Position numbers and translations under genes: made by a program | Notes under the pieces: generated by a model | Told to the model about the DNA's origin: nothing | The model's input: the letters and a program-made list of their open reading frames with translations, nothing else | The model's database searches: none | Assembly (NCBI RefSeq): GCF_018494055.1 | Contig: NZ_JABBFQ010000007.1 | Location: 117,253-181,252 of the forward strand | Length of the DNA: 64,000 bases | Origin: Rosenbergiella epipactidis | GTDB taxonomy: Bacteria > Pseudomonadota > Gammaproteobacteria > Enterobacterales > Enterobacteriaceae | Direction of reading: 5' to 3' | Part shown: positions 55,626 to 64,000 of the stretch, piece by piece | Layout: the number at the start of each line of letters is the position of its first letter | How positions within the stretch are numbered: the first letter of the stretch is position 1

Positions 55626-57476
55626 TTATCCCCCAAGTTTACTCTTATCACGCACCGCACCTTGGTCAGCACTGGTGGCTAAAGATGCGTAGGCTCGTAA
55701 TGCAAACGAGACTTCACGCTCACGATTATTTGGCGTGTAAGCTTGCTCACCACGCTGAACTTGTGCGGCTTGGCGCTCGGCAAGTTCTGCATCGCTGATA
55801 TCTAAGGTGATCCCACGCTGCGGAATATTTATCGAGATCATATCCCCTTCTTCCACCAGCGCGATAATACCGCCACTTGCCGCTTCAGGTGAGACGTGAC
55901 CGATTGAGAGTCCAGAGGTGCCGCCAGAGAAACGACCATCAGTGATTAATGCACATTGTTTGCCCAATCCCATAGATTTTAAGTAGGTGGTTGGATAGAG
56001 CATTTCTTGCATGCCCGGACCGCCCTTTGGACCTTCGTAGCGGATAACAACCACATCGCCGGCAACAACTTTACCGCCGAGTATCGCCTCAACTGCATCA
56101 TCTTGGCTTTCGTAAACTTTAGCTGGGCCACGGAAGGTTAGAATTTCTTCATCTACACCCGCGGTTTTAACGATACAGCCTTTCTCAGCCAAGTTACCGT
56201 AAAGTACCGCCAGTCCACCATCTTGAGAGAAGGCATATTGGCGCTCACGGATACAGCCATTTTGGCGATCATCGTCAAGCGTATCCCAACGGCATGATTG
56301 CGAAAACGCTTTGGTGGTACGGATCCCCGCAGGCCCTGCACGGTACATGGTTTTAATCGCTTCGTCTTGAGTCAACATGATGTCGTACTGCGCTAAGGTC
56401 TCTTTCAGTGTTGAGCCCAATACATTAGGGACATCGGTATTTAATAACCCGGCACGATCAAGCTCACTGAGGATACCGATAACCCCTCCAGCACGGTGCA
56501 CATCTTCCATATGGTATTTTTGGGTACTTGGCGCGACTTTACACAGGTGCGGAACTTGACGAGATAAACGATCAATATCGGAAATATCGAAATCAATATC
56601 CCCTTCCTGTGCCGCAGCCAGTAAGTGTAACACGGTGTTCGTTGAGCCACCCATCGCGATGTCTAACGTCATCGCATTTTCAAATGCTGCTTTTGAAGCA
56701 ATATTGCGAGGTAAAGCACTGGTGTCATCTTGTTCGTAATAACGCTTAGTCAGGCTAACAATACGTTTACCTGCATTGATAAATAATTGCTTACGATCGG
56801 CATGAGTCGCCAGAAGTGATCCATTACCGGGTTGTGAAAGACCTAAGGCCTCAGTCAAACAGTTCATTGAGTTGGCGGTGAACATTCCTGAGCATGAACC
56901 ACAGGTTGGGCACGCTGAGCGCTCGATCTGTTCACTGTCGGCATCACTCACATTAGGGTTAGCACCTTGGATCATCGCATCAACCAAGTCGAGCTTGATG
57001 ATTTGATCGGATAGCTTCGTTTTACCGGCTTCCATTGGGCCACCCGAGACAAAAATAACAGGAATATTTAGGCGCATTGAGGCCATTAACATCCCTGGGG
57101 TGATTTTGTCACAGTTTGAAATACAGACCATGGCATCCGCACAGTGAGCATTCACCATGTATTCAACAGAGTCAGCGATAAGTTCACGAGAAGGTAAGGA
57201 ATAGAGCATTCCTCCATGACCCATGGCGATCCCATCATCGACGGCGATGGTATTAAATTCTTTCGCTACACCGCCCGCCGCTTCAATCTGTTCCGCGACC
57301 AGTTTACCGAGATCCCGTAAATGAACATGACCGGGGACGAATTGAGTGAAGGAGTTAACAACGGCAATGATAGGTTTACCAAAATCATCGTCGGTCATTC
57401 CAGTTGCGCGCCATAAGGCACGAGCGCCAGCCATATTTCGGCCATGGGTGGTGGTTGCAGAACGGTACTTAGGCAT
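55626..57476 (-). CDS. ilvD: Dihydroxy-acid dehydratase
   Basis: 616 residues from the ATG at 57476 (M-P-K-Y-R-S-A-T-T); an in-frame TTG two codons earlier is possible. The iron-sulfur cysteines are in [10 protein letters not shown] (near 122) and [11 protein letters not shown] (near 195), with [12 protein letters not shown] near 520. It dehydrates dihydroxy acids to the 2-oxo acids of valine and isoleucine. Oxygen-sensitive 4Fe-4S or 2Fe-2S cluster. Central gene of the ilvGMEDA operon. Confidence 0.97.
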   Translation of the reverse strand: MPKYRSATTTHGRNMAGARALWRATGMTDDDFGKPIIAVVNSFTQFVPGHVHLRDLGKLVAEQIEAAGGVAKEFNTIAVDDGIAMGHGGMLYSLPSRELIADSVEYMVNAHCADAMVCISNCDKITPGMLMASMRLNIPVIFVSGGPMEAGKTKLSDQIIKLDLVDAMIQGANPNVSDADSEQIERSACPTCGSCSGMFTANSMNCLTEALGLSQPGNGSLLATHADRKQLFINAGKRIVSLTKRYYEQDDTSALPRNIASKAAFENAMTLDIAMGGSTNTVLHLLAAAQEGDIDFDISDIDRLSRQVPHLCKVAPSTQKYHMEDVHRAGGVIGILSELDRAGLLNTDVPNVLGSTLKETLAQYDIMLTQDEAIKTMYRAGPAGIRTTKAFSQSCRWDTLDDDRQNGCIRERQYAFSQDGGLAVLYGNLAEKGCIVKTAGVDEEILTFRGPAKVYESQDDAVEAILGGKVVAGDVVVIRYEGPKGGPGMQEMLYPTTYLKSMGLGKQCALITDGRFSGGTSGLSIGHVSPEAASGGIIALVEEGDMISINIPQRGITLDISDAELAERQAAQVQRGEQAYTPNNREREVSFALRAYASLATSADQGAVRDKSKLGG

Positions 57477-57538
57477 GCTCAATCTACTCCAAATAACAGC
57501 AAAACGGGCATATCATGCCCGTTATAAAATGAATAAGG

Positions 57539-58468
57539 TTACGCGTTGACCGGATCTAACCAGCCCCATTTATCTTCTGTCTCACCGGTGAATAACCCGA
57601 AGAAAGCTTGTTGGATGCGCTCAGTCACTGGTCCACGTTTACCTGCGCCGACAGTGATACCATCCACACTTCTCACCGGCGTAATCTCTGCGGCCGTACC
57701 AGACATAAAGACTTCATCAGCTAAGTAAAGTGACTCGCGAGAAAGCACTTGCTCACGCACCTCAATGCCCAGTGATTTTGCTAGAGTAATAATAGCGTCG
57801 CGAGTGATACCCGGTAACGCTGAAGAGGTGAAAGGTGGGGTAAATAAGACACTATCTTTAACTTCGAATAGGTTTTCACCTGCCCCTTCAGAAATATAAC
57901 CTTGGGTGTCTAGAGCGATACCCTCTTGATAACCATGACGACGGGCTTCACTCCCTACGAGTAATGAGGATAGATAGTTCCCACCCGCTTTCGCTGCAGT
58001 AGGCAGAGTATTGGGTGCAACACGGTTCCAAGAAGACACCATCGCATCGATACCTTGCTCTAAGGCTTCTGCACCTAAGTAAGCGCCCCATGGGAAGGCT
58101 GCGATGATCACATCCATACTGAACCCTTCAGGCGGGTTTACACCCAAGCCAACATCACCAACAAATGCTAGGGGACGAATATAAGCGCTTTTTAGATCAT
58201 TTTTACGGAGTACCTCACGGCATGCCGTCATTAATTCGTCGACAGACTGCGTGATAGGAAAACGATAAATTTTGGCGGAATCGTGTAGGCGCTGCATATG
58301 TTCACGGTGGCGGAAAACCACTGGGCCTTTGTGCGAATCGTAGCAACGGACGCCTTCGAATACTGAAGTGCCGTAATGCAGGGCGTGAGACATAACGCTA
58401 ATTTTAGCGTCTTCCCATTTAACCATTTCGCCATTGAACCAAATGAATTCTGCTTTTTTTGTACTCAT
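57539..58468 (-). CDS. ilvE: Branched-chain amino-acid aminotransferase
   Basis: 309 residues from the ATG at 58468, the E. coli length; an upstream frame to 58492 is not needed. It is a fold-type IV PLP enzyme: H-A-L-H-Y-G-T-S-V-F-E-G-V-R near 30, the PLP lysine in A-A-K-A-G-G-N-Y near 160, and E-G-A-G-E-N-L-F near 193. It transfers the amino group from glutamate to the 2-oxo acids of isoleucine, valine and leucine. It lies 16 bases after ilvM. Confidence 0.97.
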   Translation of the reverse strand: MSTKKAEFIWFNGEMVKWEDAKISVMSHALHYGTSVFEGVRCYDSHKGPVVFRHREHMQRLHDSAKIYRFPITQSVDELMTACREVLRKNDLKSAYIRPLAFVGDVGLGVNPPEGFSMDVIIAAFPWGAYLGAEALEQGIDAMVSSWNRVAPNTLPTAAKAGGNYLSSLLVGSEARRHGYQEGIALDTQGYISEGAGENLFEVKDSVLFTPPFTSSALPGITRDAIITLAKSLGIEVREQVLSRESLYLADEVFMSGTAAEITPVRSVDGITVGAGKRGPVTERIQQAFFGLFTGETEDKWGWLDPVNA

Positions 58469-58484
58469 TGTCTGTCCCTTACGA

Positions 58485-58742
58485 TTATGCACGTATTTGT
58501 TGTGTTTTATTTTGTATGACGTTCACGCTGTTCACGTCGATTAATTTAGTCAGCTGTGTCGAAAGTAACTCAATACCCCGGTGGCTGGCGACTGTCATTT
58601 CGATATTAATCTGCTCCGGCCCCAGAGTTTGTGCCATTTGCATGGTTTTAATTTCAAATCCGCGATGGCGTACCACCCGTAAGATGCGTTCTAATACTTC
58701 AGGACGATGACTCGCGGCGATAGTGAGTTGATGCTGATTCAT
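58485..58742 (-). CDS. ilvM: Acetolactate synthase II small subunit
   Basis: 85 residues, one ACT-type domain: [17 protein letters not shown], then [11 protein letters not shown]. It supports the activity of IlvG. Its start overlaps the ilvG stop by four bases, giving translational coupling. As in E. coli the isozyme is expected to be poorly sensitive to valine. Confidence 0.95.
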   Translation of the reverse strand: MNQHQLTIAASHRPEVLERILRVVRHRGFEIKTMQMAQTLGPEQINIEMTVASHRGIELLSTQLTKLIDVNSVNVIQNKTQQIRA

Positions 58743-60388
58743 GCGCTTTTCTCCATCATATTAGTGTTACTCGCACCCGGTGGGACGAGAGGCCAAACAT
58801 TTTCGTTTTCATCAATCTGAATATGTAAAAAATAAGCGGTCGGTGCATTTAAGAATTCATCCAGTGCAGCGTCGATCTCATCTTTTTTACTAATACTTTT
58901 GCCAGGGATATCAAAAGCACGAGCAAGCATTAGAAAGTCAGGGTTATCGGTCAGCAACGTTTCGCTATAACGCTCTTCAAAGAACAGTTCTTGCCACTGA
59001 CGGACCATGCCCAGTCGCTGGTTATCTAACAGAAGAATTTTTACCGGTAACTGCTTGCGCTTTATCGTCCCCAGCTCTTGAATATTCATCATGATCGACC
59101 CATCACCGGACACACAGATCACGGTATCTTCTGGGCGAGCCACTTGGGCGCCAATCGCTGCAGGTAAGCCGAACCCCATTGTGCCGAGCCCACTCGATGT
59201 AATGAAATTTTCCGGCTGATTGAAGAACATATGTTGTGCCGCCCACATTTGGTGTTGGCCAACATCGGTCGTTACTACGGTACTGTGTGGCATTTTTTCA
59301 GCCAGCTTTTTGAGTAACGCGGGCGCAAAAATAGGTGCACCTGGGTGATCGTAATTAGGCGCAGTGGTCTTTTTCAGATCGGCTAGATGCTCAACCCAAG
59401 GAGTAATCGATACGGTTGTTGCCAACTGAGGTAATATCGCTGCAATGCTTCCCTGTAGGGCTACATGCGCTCGACGTAATTTATTTAATTCTGCTGGGTC
59501 AATATCGATATGAATAACCGCAGCATGAGGGGCAAAGGTATCAAGCTTTCCAGTAACGCGATCGTCAAAACGCGCACCAATAGCAATCAGTAAGTCGCTT
59601 TCCTGTACCGCTAAGTTTGCCGCTTTACTACCATGCATACCCAGCATGCCTAGGTAGGTCGGCTCATCATGAGGTACAGTTCCCAATCCCTTCAACGTAC
59701 AAACGGAAGGCAGGGAGGTAGTTGATAAAAAGGCTCTCAGTTCATCAACCGCACCAGCCATACCGACTCCACCGCCGACATAGACAATCGGTTTTTGTAC
59801 CTTATGAAGTAACGCTTTCGCGGCGTCGAGCGAACCTGAGAAAGAGACGTTATCGTGGGCTACAGCGCTAAGGACAGGTTGAAAATCGGCAGCGCCCATT
59901 TGGATATCTTTGGGAATATCAACTAAGACAGGACCGGGACGGCCTGATTGAGCTATGGCAAAGGCATCGGCCAGAACTTGCGGTAACTCTTCAGCGCTTT
60001 GCACCATAAAGCTGTGCTTAGTACAAGCCAGAGAAAGCCCTAGTACATCAATTTCTTGGAAGGCGTCAGTACCAATCACCGCCGAAGAGACTTGGCCTGT
60101 GATGGCGACAATTGGGACTGAATCCATCATGGCATCAGCTAGACCTGTAATAAGATTGGTCGCCCCCGGCCCCGACGTTGCGATACAGACACCTGTTTTC
60201 CCTGTCGCACGGGCATAACCGATTGCTGCGACGACTGCCCCTTGCTCGTGTCGGCATAATAAATGTTCAACACCGCCGTCGTATAACGCATCGTACACTG
60301 GCATGATTGCGCCACCAGGGTACCCAAATACCGTCTTAATTCCTTGCCCTTTCAGAGCATGAACTACCCACTGCGCTCCAGTCATCAC
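58739..60388 (-). CDS. ilvG: Acetolactate synthase II large subunit (intact)
   Basis: 549 residues, uninterrupted, unlike the frameshifted copy in E. coli K-12. [11 protein letters not shown] near 21, L-C-R-H-E-Q-G-A near 45 (Glu activates thiamine diphosphate), V-L-V-D-I-P-K-D near 155 and the ThDP motif [10 protein letters not shown] ... [11 protein letters not shown] near 430-460 are present. It condenses pyruvate with pyruvate or 2-oxobutanoate. A start one codon later (60385) is equally possible. First structural gene after the leader and attenuator. Confidence 0.96.
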   Translation of the reverse strand: MMTGAQWVVHALKGQGIKTVFGYPGGAIMPVYDALYDGGVEHLLCRHEQGAVVAAIGYARATGKTGVCIATSGPGATNLITGLADAMMDSVPIVAITGQVSSAVIGTDAFQEIDVLGLSLACTKHSFMVQSAEELPQVLADAFAIAQSGRPGPVLVDIPKDIQMGAADFQPVLSAVAHDNVSFSGSLDAAKALLHKVQKPIVYVGGGVGMAGAVDELRAFLSTTSLPSVCTLKGLGTVPHDEPTYLGMLGMHGSKAANLAVQESDLLIAIGARFDDRVTGKLDTFAPHAAVIHIDIDPAELNKLRRAHVALQGSIAAILPQLATTVSITPWVEHLADLKKTTAPNYDHPGAPIFAPALLKKLAEKMPHSTVVTTDVGQHQMWAAQHMFFNQPENFITSSGLGTMGFGLPAAIGAQVARPEDTVICVSGDGSIMMNIQELGTIKRKQLPVKILLLDNQRLGMVRQWQELFFEERYSETLLTDNPDFLMLARAFDIPGKSISKKDEIDAALDEFLNAPTAYFLHIQIDENENVWPLVPPGASNTNMMEKSA

Positions 60389-60474
60389 TAAACCTCTGCC
60401 TTTTTTGGGTTATACAGAATTTTATGCTGAAAACTCTGTTACCTCAGATTTTATTATTTTGTTGTGTTTGGACC

Positions 60475-60511
60475 AAAAAAAAACCCCCGAACTTTTAAGT
60501 GCGGGGGTTTT
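60475..60511 (-). promoter_or_regulatory. ilv attenuator (terminator hairpin)
   Basis: CCCCCG (60484-60489) and CGGGGG (60502-60507) with ACTT/AAGT inside form the stem; the minus strand runs into a T9 tract. It lies between the leader peptide stop and ilvG and is the rho-independent attenuator controlled by translation of the leader. Confidence 0.85.
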
Positions 60512-60532
60512 CTTTAGATTACGACTTGATTT

Positions 60533-60631
60533 CTAAGCCTTTTCTCTTCCGAACGTAGCCCCGCAGGATGGGAGAATAATCACCACCACGCTAATGAGAA
60601 TAAGGCTAATCACTCGTAAAAGGGCTTTCAT
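60533..60631 (-). CDS. ilvL: ilv operon leader peptide
   Basis: 32 residues, too short for routine gene finding. It begins M-K-A-L-L-R-V-I-S-L and has 14 Leu, Val or Ile residues between positions 4 and 20, then P-S-C-G-A and G-R-E-K-A, closely matching E. coli IlvL. Ribosome stalling at these codons when charged tRNAs are scarce prevents attenuator formation and allows transcription of ilvGMEDA. Confidence 0.93.
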   Translation of the reverse strand: MKALLRVISLILISVVVIILPSCGATFGREKA

Positions 60632-60903
60632 AATCAGTTCAGATATTCGTCTTAATCGAATCAATACCTACAGAGTTATCATAGTTTTTAGATATGATGC
60701 AATGTTTTTTTGTCTTGGTGTAGAACAAGACTTTTTGCGTATTCAGGTAACCTCATGATTACTATTAATTAAAAGACAGATCTCGAAAAGAAATAAATAC
60801 TTTGAAATTGTTACTTAATTTATCGATGCGTCGCTCAATAAAGAATCTGAATGTGAGAAGAACCTTCTATTTTTAAGCATACTTCAGTGAGGAGGAGACG
60901 ATC

Positions 60904-62415
60904 ATGCCACTTGCAGAAGTTCGCACTCGTTATATCGTGGGTATAAACACCACACCGATCACGGTTGAGGTTGATATCAGCCAAGGTCTACCCGGATTTA
61001 TCTTGATTGGGCTTTCAGATAGCACCGCACGTGGTATTAGGGCGCGTGTGCGGAGTGCGATGCTGAACAGTGGTTACCATTTCCCCGCGAAGAAAATAAC
61101 GCTAAGCCTAACCCCTGGCCCTCATCTCGGTGATACAGCTGGCTACGACTTACCCATAGCGCTTGCAATCCTTATCGCTTCAGGGCAGGTCCAGTTAAAG
61201 CGTCATGGTCACGTAGAGTTTTATGCCGGATTATCACTCAATGGCTCGCTGACCGGTTGTAAAGGAGCGATTTCAGCTATGCTTGCGGCTGCCAATGCGA
61301 AACATCAAATTGTTGTCGCTCAACAACTCTTCTCACCGGAGTTAATTTTTGCTACCGAAACCGTTTATTATGCCGAGAACCTCCGACAAGTATGCGGCTA
61401 TCTTCAAGGTGAACCTATTGCAACGACGAGCACACTCAATAAACAAACTGTTTGTCCTGAATCTCCTTTTGTCGATATACAGTCTATCGTTGGGCTGTAT
61501 CATGCTAAACGCGCCTTAGAAATCGCTGCCGCTGGCGGACACAGTCTATTAATGGTTGGCCCTCCTGGGAGCGGGAAAACGACTCTAGCGCGTTGCTTAC
61601 CAAGCCTATTGCCCGAGCTAACACCTGAAGAAAAGATCGCTGTAGCACAAGTGAGAAATTTGTTTAAAAGCCACCTTGTACAGCCGTTATCACGCCCTTT
61701 CCGAAACCCACACCATAGCATTACCGCGGCAGGGTTGATTGGCAGCACTCACCCCGAAGCCCCCGGTGAGATTACACTCGCCCATCGGGGAGTCCTTTTT
61801 CTGGATGAATTATTAGAATTCGATAAGAAAACTTTAGATGCTTTAAGAACTCCGTTAGAACAAGGCTATGTTCTCCTATCACGGGCTAGGGCAAAGATTA
61901 TTTATCCCGCCAGTTTTCAATTAGTCGCAGCAACCAATCTTCCTTACGGCTATGCGCTATCAGAATTTAAGGCCAAGAATGCTCGAAGTGCTTTAGGGAA
62001 AAGTATTGAGATACTTTCTGCCGCGCTCATAGACCGGTTTCAACTCTCTATAGCGGTTTCAGCCTCATTAGACGGTTCGACATCACTGCATCATGAATCG
62101 AGCCTAGCGATTAAGTCACGAATTTGTACAGCGAGAGCGCTTCAGAATAAACGACAAGGAAAAGAAAATGCGCGGCTCAATTCCCGCGAGATAAGTCTTT
62201 ATTGCCAGCTAACATTAGAGGATTGGGATTGGTTGAAAGAGAGTCTTCAGCAACTATCGCTATCTCATAGGGCTTTTCACCATATATTACGAGTCGCGCG
62301 AACGATCGCCGACCTAAACGGAGAAGATGAGATAACCAAGGTAGCATTACAGGAAGCATTAAGTTATCGATATACTGATCGTATTGTTAAACACCTCACT
62401 CAACTATACCAATAA
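60904..62415 (+). CDS. yifB: YifB/ComM-type AAA ATPase, divergent
   Basis: 503 residues. A Lon-like N-terminal domain (about 1-170), a magnesium-chelatase-type AAA domain with Walker A G-P-P-G-S-G-K-T near 218 and Walker B V-L-F-L-D-E-L near 297, and a C-terminal domain. ComM of this family is a branch-migration helicase used in natural transformation. The protein is much more diverged than its neighbours: the usual N-P-x-P motif after Walker B is N-L-P-Y-G and the usual P-x-L-D-R-F-D is A-L-I-D-R-F-Q. The ATP-binding motifs remain. Position beside ilvL and maoP matches E. coli. Confidence 0.9.
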   Translation: MPLAEVRTRYIVGINTTPITVEVDISQGLPGFILIGLSDSTARGIRARVRSAMLNSGYHFPAKKITLSLTPGPHLGDTAGYDLPIALAILIASGQVQLKRHGHVEFYAGLSLNGSLTGCKGAISAMLAAANAKHQIVVAQQLFSPELIFATETVYYAENLRQVCGYLQGEPIATTSTLNKQTVCPESPFVDIQSIVGLYHAKRALEIAAAGGHSLLMVGPPGSGKTTLARCLPSLLPELTPEEKIAVAQVRNLFKSHLVQPLSRPFRNPHHSITAAGLIGSTHPEAPGEITLAHRGVLFLDELLEFDKKTLDALRTPLEQGYVLLSRARAKIIYPASFQLVAATNLPYGYALSEFKAKNARSALGKSIEILSAALIDRFQLSIAVSASLDGSTSLHHESSLAIKSRICTARALQNKRQGKENARLNSREISLYCQLTLEDWDWLKESLQQLSLSHRAFHHILRVARTIADLNGEDEITKVALQEALSYRYTDRIVKHLTQLYQ

Positions 62416-62441
62416 AAAAAGGCCCACCTCGGTGAGCCCTT
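62412..62441 (-). terminator. Terminator of maoP, near the yifB end
   Basis: On the minus strand AAGGGCTCACC pairs with GGTGGGCCTT with one irregular position, followed by a T run. It lies between the convergent yifB and maoP stop codons. Confidence 0.6.
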
Positions 62442-62444
62442 CTA

Positions 62445-62783
62445 TTAATCGTCGCTATCGCTGTAATCTTCAACTGCATCCATTTGTGGCTTGCCGCCGG
62501 ACAAAGTATGAAAACGTTTAGGCCGCTTAATACGAGCCATATACTTAGACCAAACCTTCTCTGCTTCAGTCTCTGCAGGACGCTGTCCACGACATACTTC
62601 TACAAACTGTTTTTCTTCTTCATTAGATGGCTCACGCTTAGCGAGATCGAGCTCATTCATCGCAAAACCGTAACGTTCTAAAAATTGGGCTTCTTTAATC
62701 GTAAAATCTCCATGGCGGGAGAATCCACGTGGGTAGTGCTTATTATCAAAAAAACGGTGGGTAGTTACAAAGCTTTCCGCCAT
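62445..62783 (-). CDS. maoP: Macrodomain Ori organisation protein MaoP
   Basis: 112 residues, almost colinear with E. coli MaoP (YifE): [14 protein letters not shown] near the start, [18 protein letters not shown] near 80, and the acidic end D-Y-S-D-S-D-D. In E. coli MaoP acts with a nearby site, maoS, to constrain long-range DNA mobility in the Ori macrodomain. I did not attempt to place maoS. It is divergent from hdfR, as in E. coli. Confidence 0.95.
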   Translation of the reverse strand: MAESFVTTHRFFDNKHYPRGFSRHGDFTIKEAQFLERYGFAMNELDLAKREPSNEEEKQFVEVCRGQRPAETEAEKVWSKYMARIKRPKRFHTLSGGKPQMDAVEDYSDSDD

Positions 62784-62904
62784 ATAACACGCTCCTGCTT
62801 CTATTAATAGCTGTGTGGTTCATGCCGCGGAGTATTAGTTAGGCTTGACAAAGTGTAAAACAAAAGATTTAAATTGATACGATAAATTTTTTTGGAGATG
62901 TACT

Positions 62905-63729
62905 TTGGACACCGAATTACTGAAAACTTTCTTGGAAGTCAGTCGTACGCGACACTTTGGTCGTGCTGCTGAAGCGCTCTATCTCACACAATCGGCGGTG
63001 AGTTTTCGAATTAGGCAGCTTGAAAATCAGCTAGGAGTCAGCTTATTCACCCGTCATCGCAATAATATCAGATTAACGACCGCAGGCGAGAAGCTAAGGC
63101 CTTACGCCGATGCACTGATGTCAACCTGGGCTCAGGCGAAGAAAGACGTCGCATTGGCCTTACAACATCATGAGCTGTCTGTAGGGGCCAGCACAGCCTT
63201 ATGGGAGGGTTATCTAACGAATTGGCTTAAATCCCTCTATTCAGAGTATGAAGAACTGCATATCGAAGCTAGGGTCGCACAGCGCCACTTACTCGTGAAA
63301 CAGATACATGAGCGCCAATTAGACTTACTCATCACCACAGAAGCGCCGAAAATGGACGAATTGGCCAGTCAGCCTATCGGTTCCTTAAATTTAGCGTTAT
63401 TCCGTTCAAAGAATAGTATTGAAGGTGAAAAAAGTCGCTATATCAAAGTCGAATGGGGTGCCGACTTCCAATACCATGATGAGTATCTTGCCGAAATCGA
63501 TGATTCATATCTTTTGACCACGACCTCTGCGAATATTGCGCGAGACTTACTTAGCTCGACTAATAGCTGTGCTTTTCTGCCTGACTACTGGGATGAACTT
63601 TACCCCGACCTTGTCAAAGTTGAAAATTCCCCATTAATCCCGAGAACGCTTTACGCAGTGTGGTTACAAAATAGTGACCATCTCCAAGAATTAAAGCAAT
63701 TAATTGATATACCTGTCAGTAATAGTTAG
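62905..63729 (+). CDS. hdfR: LysR-type regulator HdfR
   Basis: 274 residues from a TTG start, preceded by GGAG (62894-62897) seven bases upstream; no in-frame ATG fits better. The N terminus ([21 protein letters not shown]) matches E. coli HdfR, which represses flhDC. The effector domain is well kept in the middle ([14 protein letters not shown]) but the C-terminal third is diverged. Its position beside maoP and the tRNA genes is conserved. Confidence 0.92.
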   Translation: MDTELLKTFLEVSRTRHFGRAAEALYLTQSAVSFRIRQLENQLGVSLFTRHRNNIRLTTAGEKLRPYADALMSTWAQAKKDVALALQHHELSVGASTALWEGYLTNWLKSLYSEYEELHIEARVAQRHLLVKQIHERQLDLLITTEAPKMDELASQPIGSLNLALFRSKNSIEGEKSRYIKVEWGADFQYHDEYLAEIDDSYLLTTTSANIARDLLSSTNSCAFLPDYWDELYPDLVKVENSPLIPRTLYAVWLQNSDHLQELKQLIDIPVSNS

Positions 63730-63734
63730 GAACT

Positions 63735-63770
63735 AGGTGTTAGACGTCGAAAGGCGGATAACACCTTTTT
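63735..63770 (+). terminator. Intrinsic terminator of hdfR
   Basis: AGGTGTTA (63735-63742) and TAACACCT (63759-63766) form a perfect eight-base stem followed by TTTT, five bases after the stop codon. Confidence 0.7.
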
Positions 63771-63802
63771 GACTAAGATGAAGTGGAACGTAAATTTTAA
63801 GC

Positions 63803-63833
63803 AAAAAAAAATCCTTTACATAAGTAAAGGATT
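63803..63833 (-). terminator. Terminator of the tRNA / rRNA transcript
   Basis: ATCCTTTAC (63811-63819) and GTAAAGGAT (63824-63832) form a nine-base stem with a four-base loop, then a T8 run on the minus strand, immediately beyond tRNA-Trp. Confidence 0.85.
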
Positions 63834-63841
63834 CTACTTTC

Positions 63842-63917
<76 letters not shown>

Positions 63918-63924
63918 AAAAAGG

Positions 63925-64000
63925 TGGCGGAACGGACGGGGCTCGAACCCGCGACCCCCTGCGTGACAGGCAGGTATTCTAACCAACTGAACTACCGCTC
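63925..64000 (-). tRNA. aspT: tRNA-Asp (anticodon GTC), 5' base cut by window end
   Basis: 76 of 77 bases are present; the first G of the acceptor stem lies just outside. The anticodon loop is CTGTCAC with GTC, the T arm contains GGTTCGAGCCC, and CCA is encoded. In E. coli the aspT-trpT pair ends an rRNA operon, so 5S rRNA is expected just beyond the window. Confidence 0.95.

Overview
The window is a stretch of enterobacterial chromosome (moderate G+C with AT-rich intergenic DNA). Protein sequences and gene order match Enterobacterales closely: yhiN-pitA-uspA-rsmJ-prlC-rlmJ-gorA, yhjD-yhjE, and ilvC-ilvY-ilvA-ilvD-ilvE-ilvM-ilvG-ilvL-yifB-maoP-hdfR-tRNA-Trp-tRNA-Asp. The periplasmic sugar-oxidation genes (PQQ glucose dehydrogenase and three-subunit gluconate dehydrogenase), together with the E. 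coli-like core, suggest a plant-, nectar- or insect-associated member such as an Erwiniaceae genus (Tatumella or Rosenbergiella type). That genus guess is inference; no species can be fixed from the window.

Layout. 1-2.1 kb: tail of an MFS transporter, a FAH-family hydrolase and an aldo/keto reductase. 2.3-8.3 kb: gcd, a TDT/SLAC1-type transporter, a LysR regulator and the divergent lldD. 8.4-18.3 kb: conserved housekeeping block (yhiN, pitA, uspA, rsmJ, prlC, rlmJ, rnz, gorA). 18.4-24.8 kb: PepSY membrane protein plus DUF2946 protein (probably metal related), yqhA, an ABC half-transporter, a chagasin-like cysteine-protease inhibitor behind mntP, and a small membrane protein. 25-31.6 kb: mqo, a LysE exporter with its divergent MocR-type regulator, yhjD, yhjE. 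31.6-51.5 kb: a metabolic island with gluconate 2-dehydrogenase and a myo-inositol catabolic cluster (iolD, iolR, TIM-barrel isomerase, iolE, UPF0303 gene, iolB, iolA, Gfo/Idh/MocA oxidoreductase, inositol permease, iolC-DUF2090 fusion). Decayed pieces of a LysR gene, a LacI-type gene and an IS3-family OrfA lie along its edges. 51.5-64 kb: the branched-chain amino-acid cluster with leader peptide and attenuator, yifB, maoP, hdfR and two tRNA genes; the tRNA-Asp is cut by the window end and an rRNA operon is expected just beyond.

How the genes work together. Four primary dehydrogenases (Gcd, LldD, Mqo, gluconate dehydrogenase) feed electrons to the respiratory chain, and two of them act outside the cytoplasm in series: glucose to gluconate to 2-ketogluconate. 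The iol cluster takes up inositol and converts it through the IolE/IolD/IolB/IolC/IolA steps, but no recognisable iolG lies in the window. The ilv operon has an intact ilvG and a classic Leu/Val/Ile-rich leader.

No CRISPR array, complete insertion sequence, prophage or recognisable defence system was seen. The most interesting signals are regulatory and contextual: a CRP/Fur composite promoter far upstream of mqo; large dyads before the MocR regulator, the inositol permease and the DUF2946/PepSY pair; a chagasin-like inhibitor behind mntP; and an inositol operon with an inserted UPF0303 gene and an internal terminator-like hairpin.
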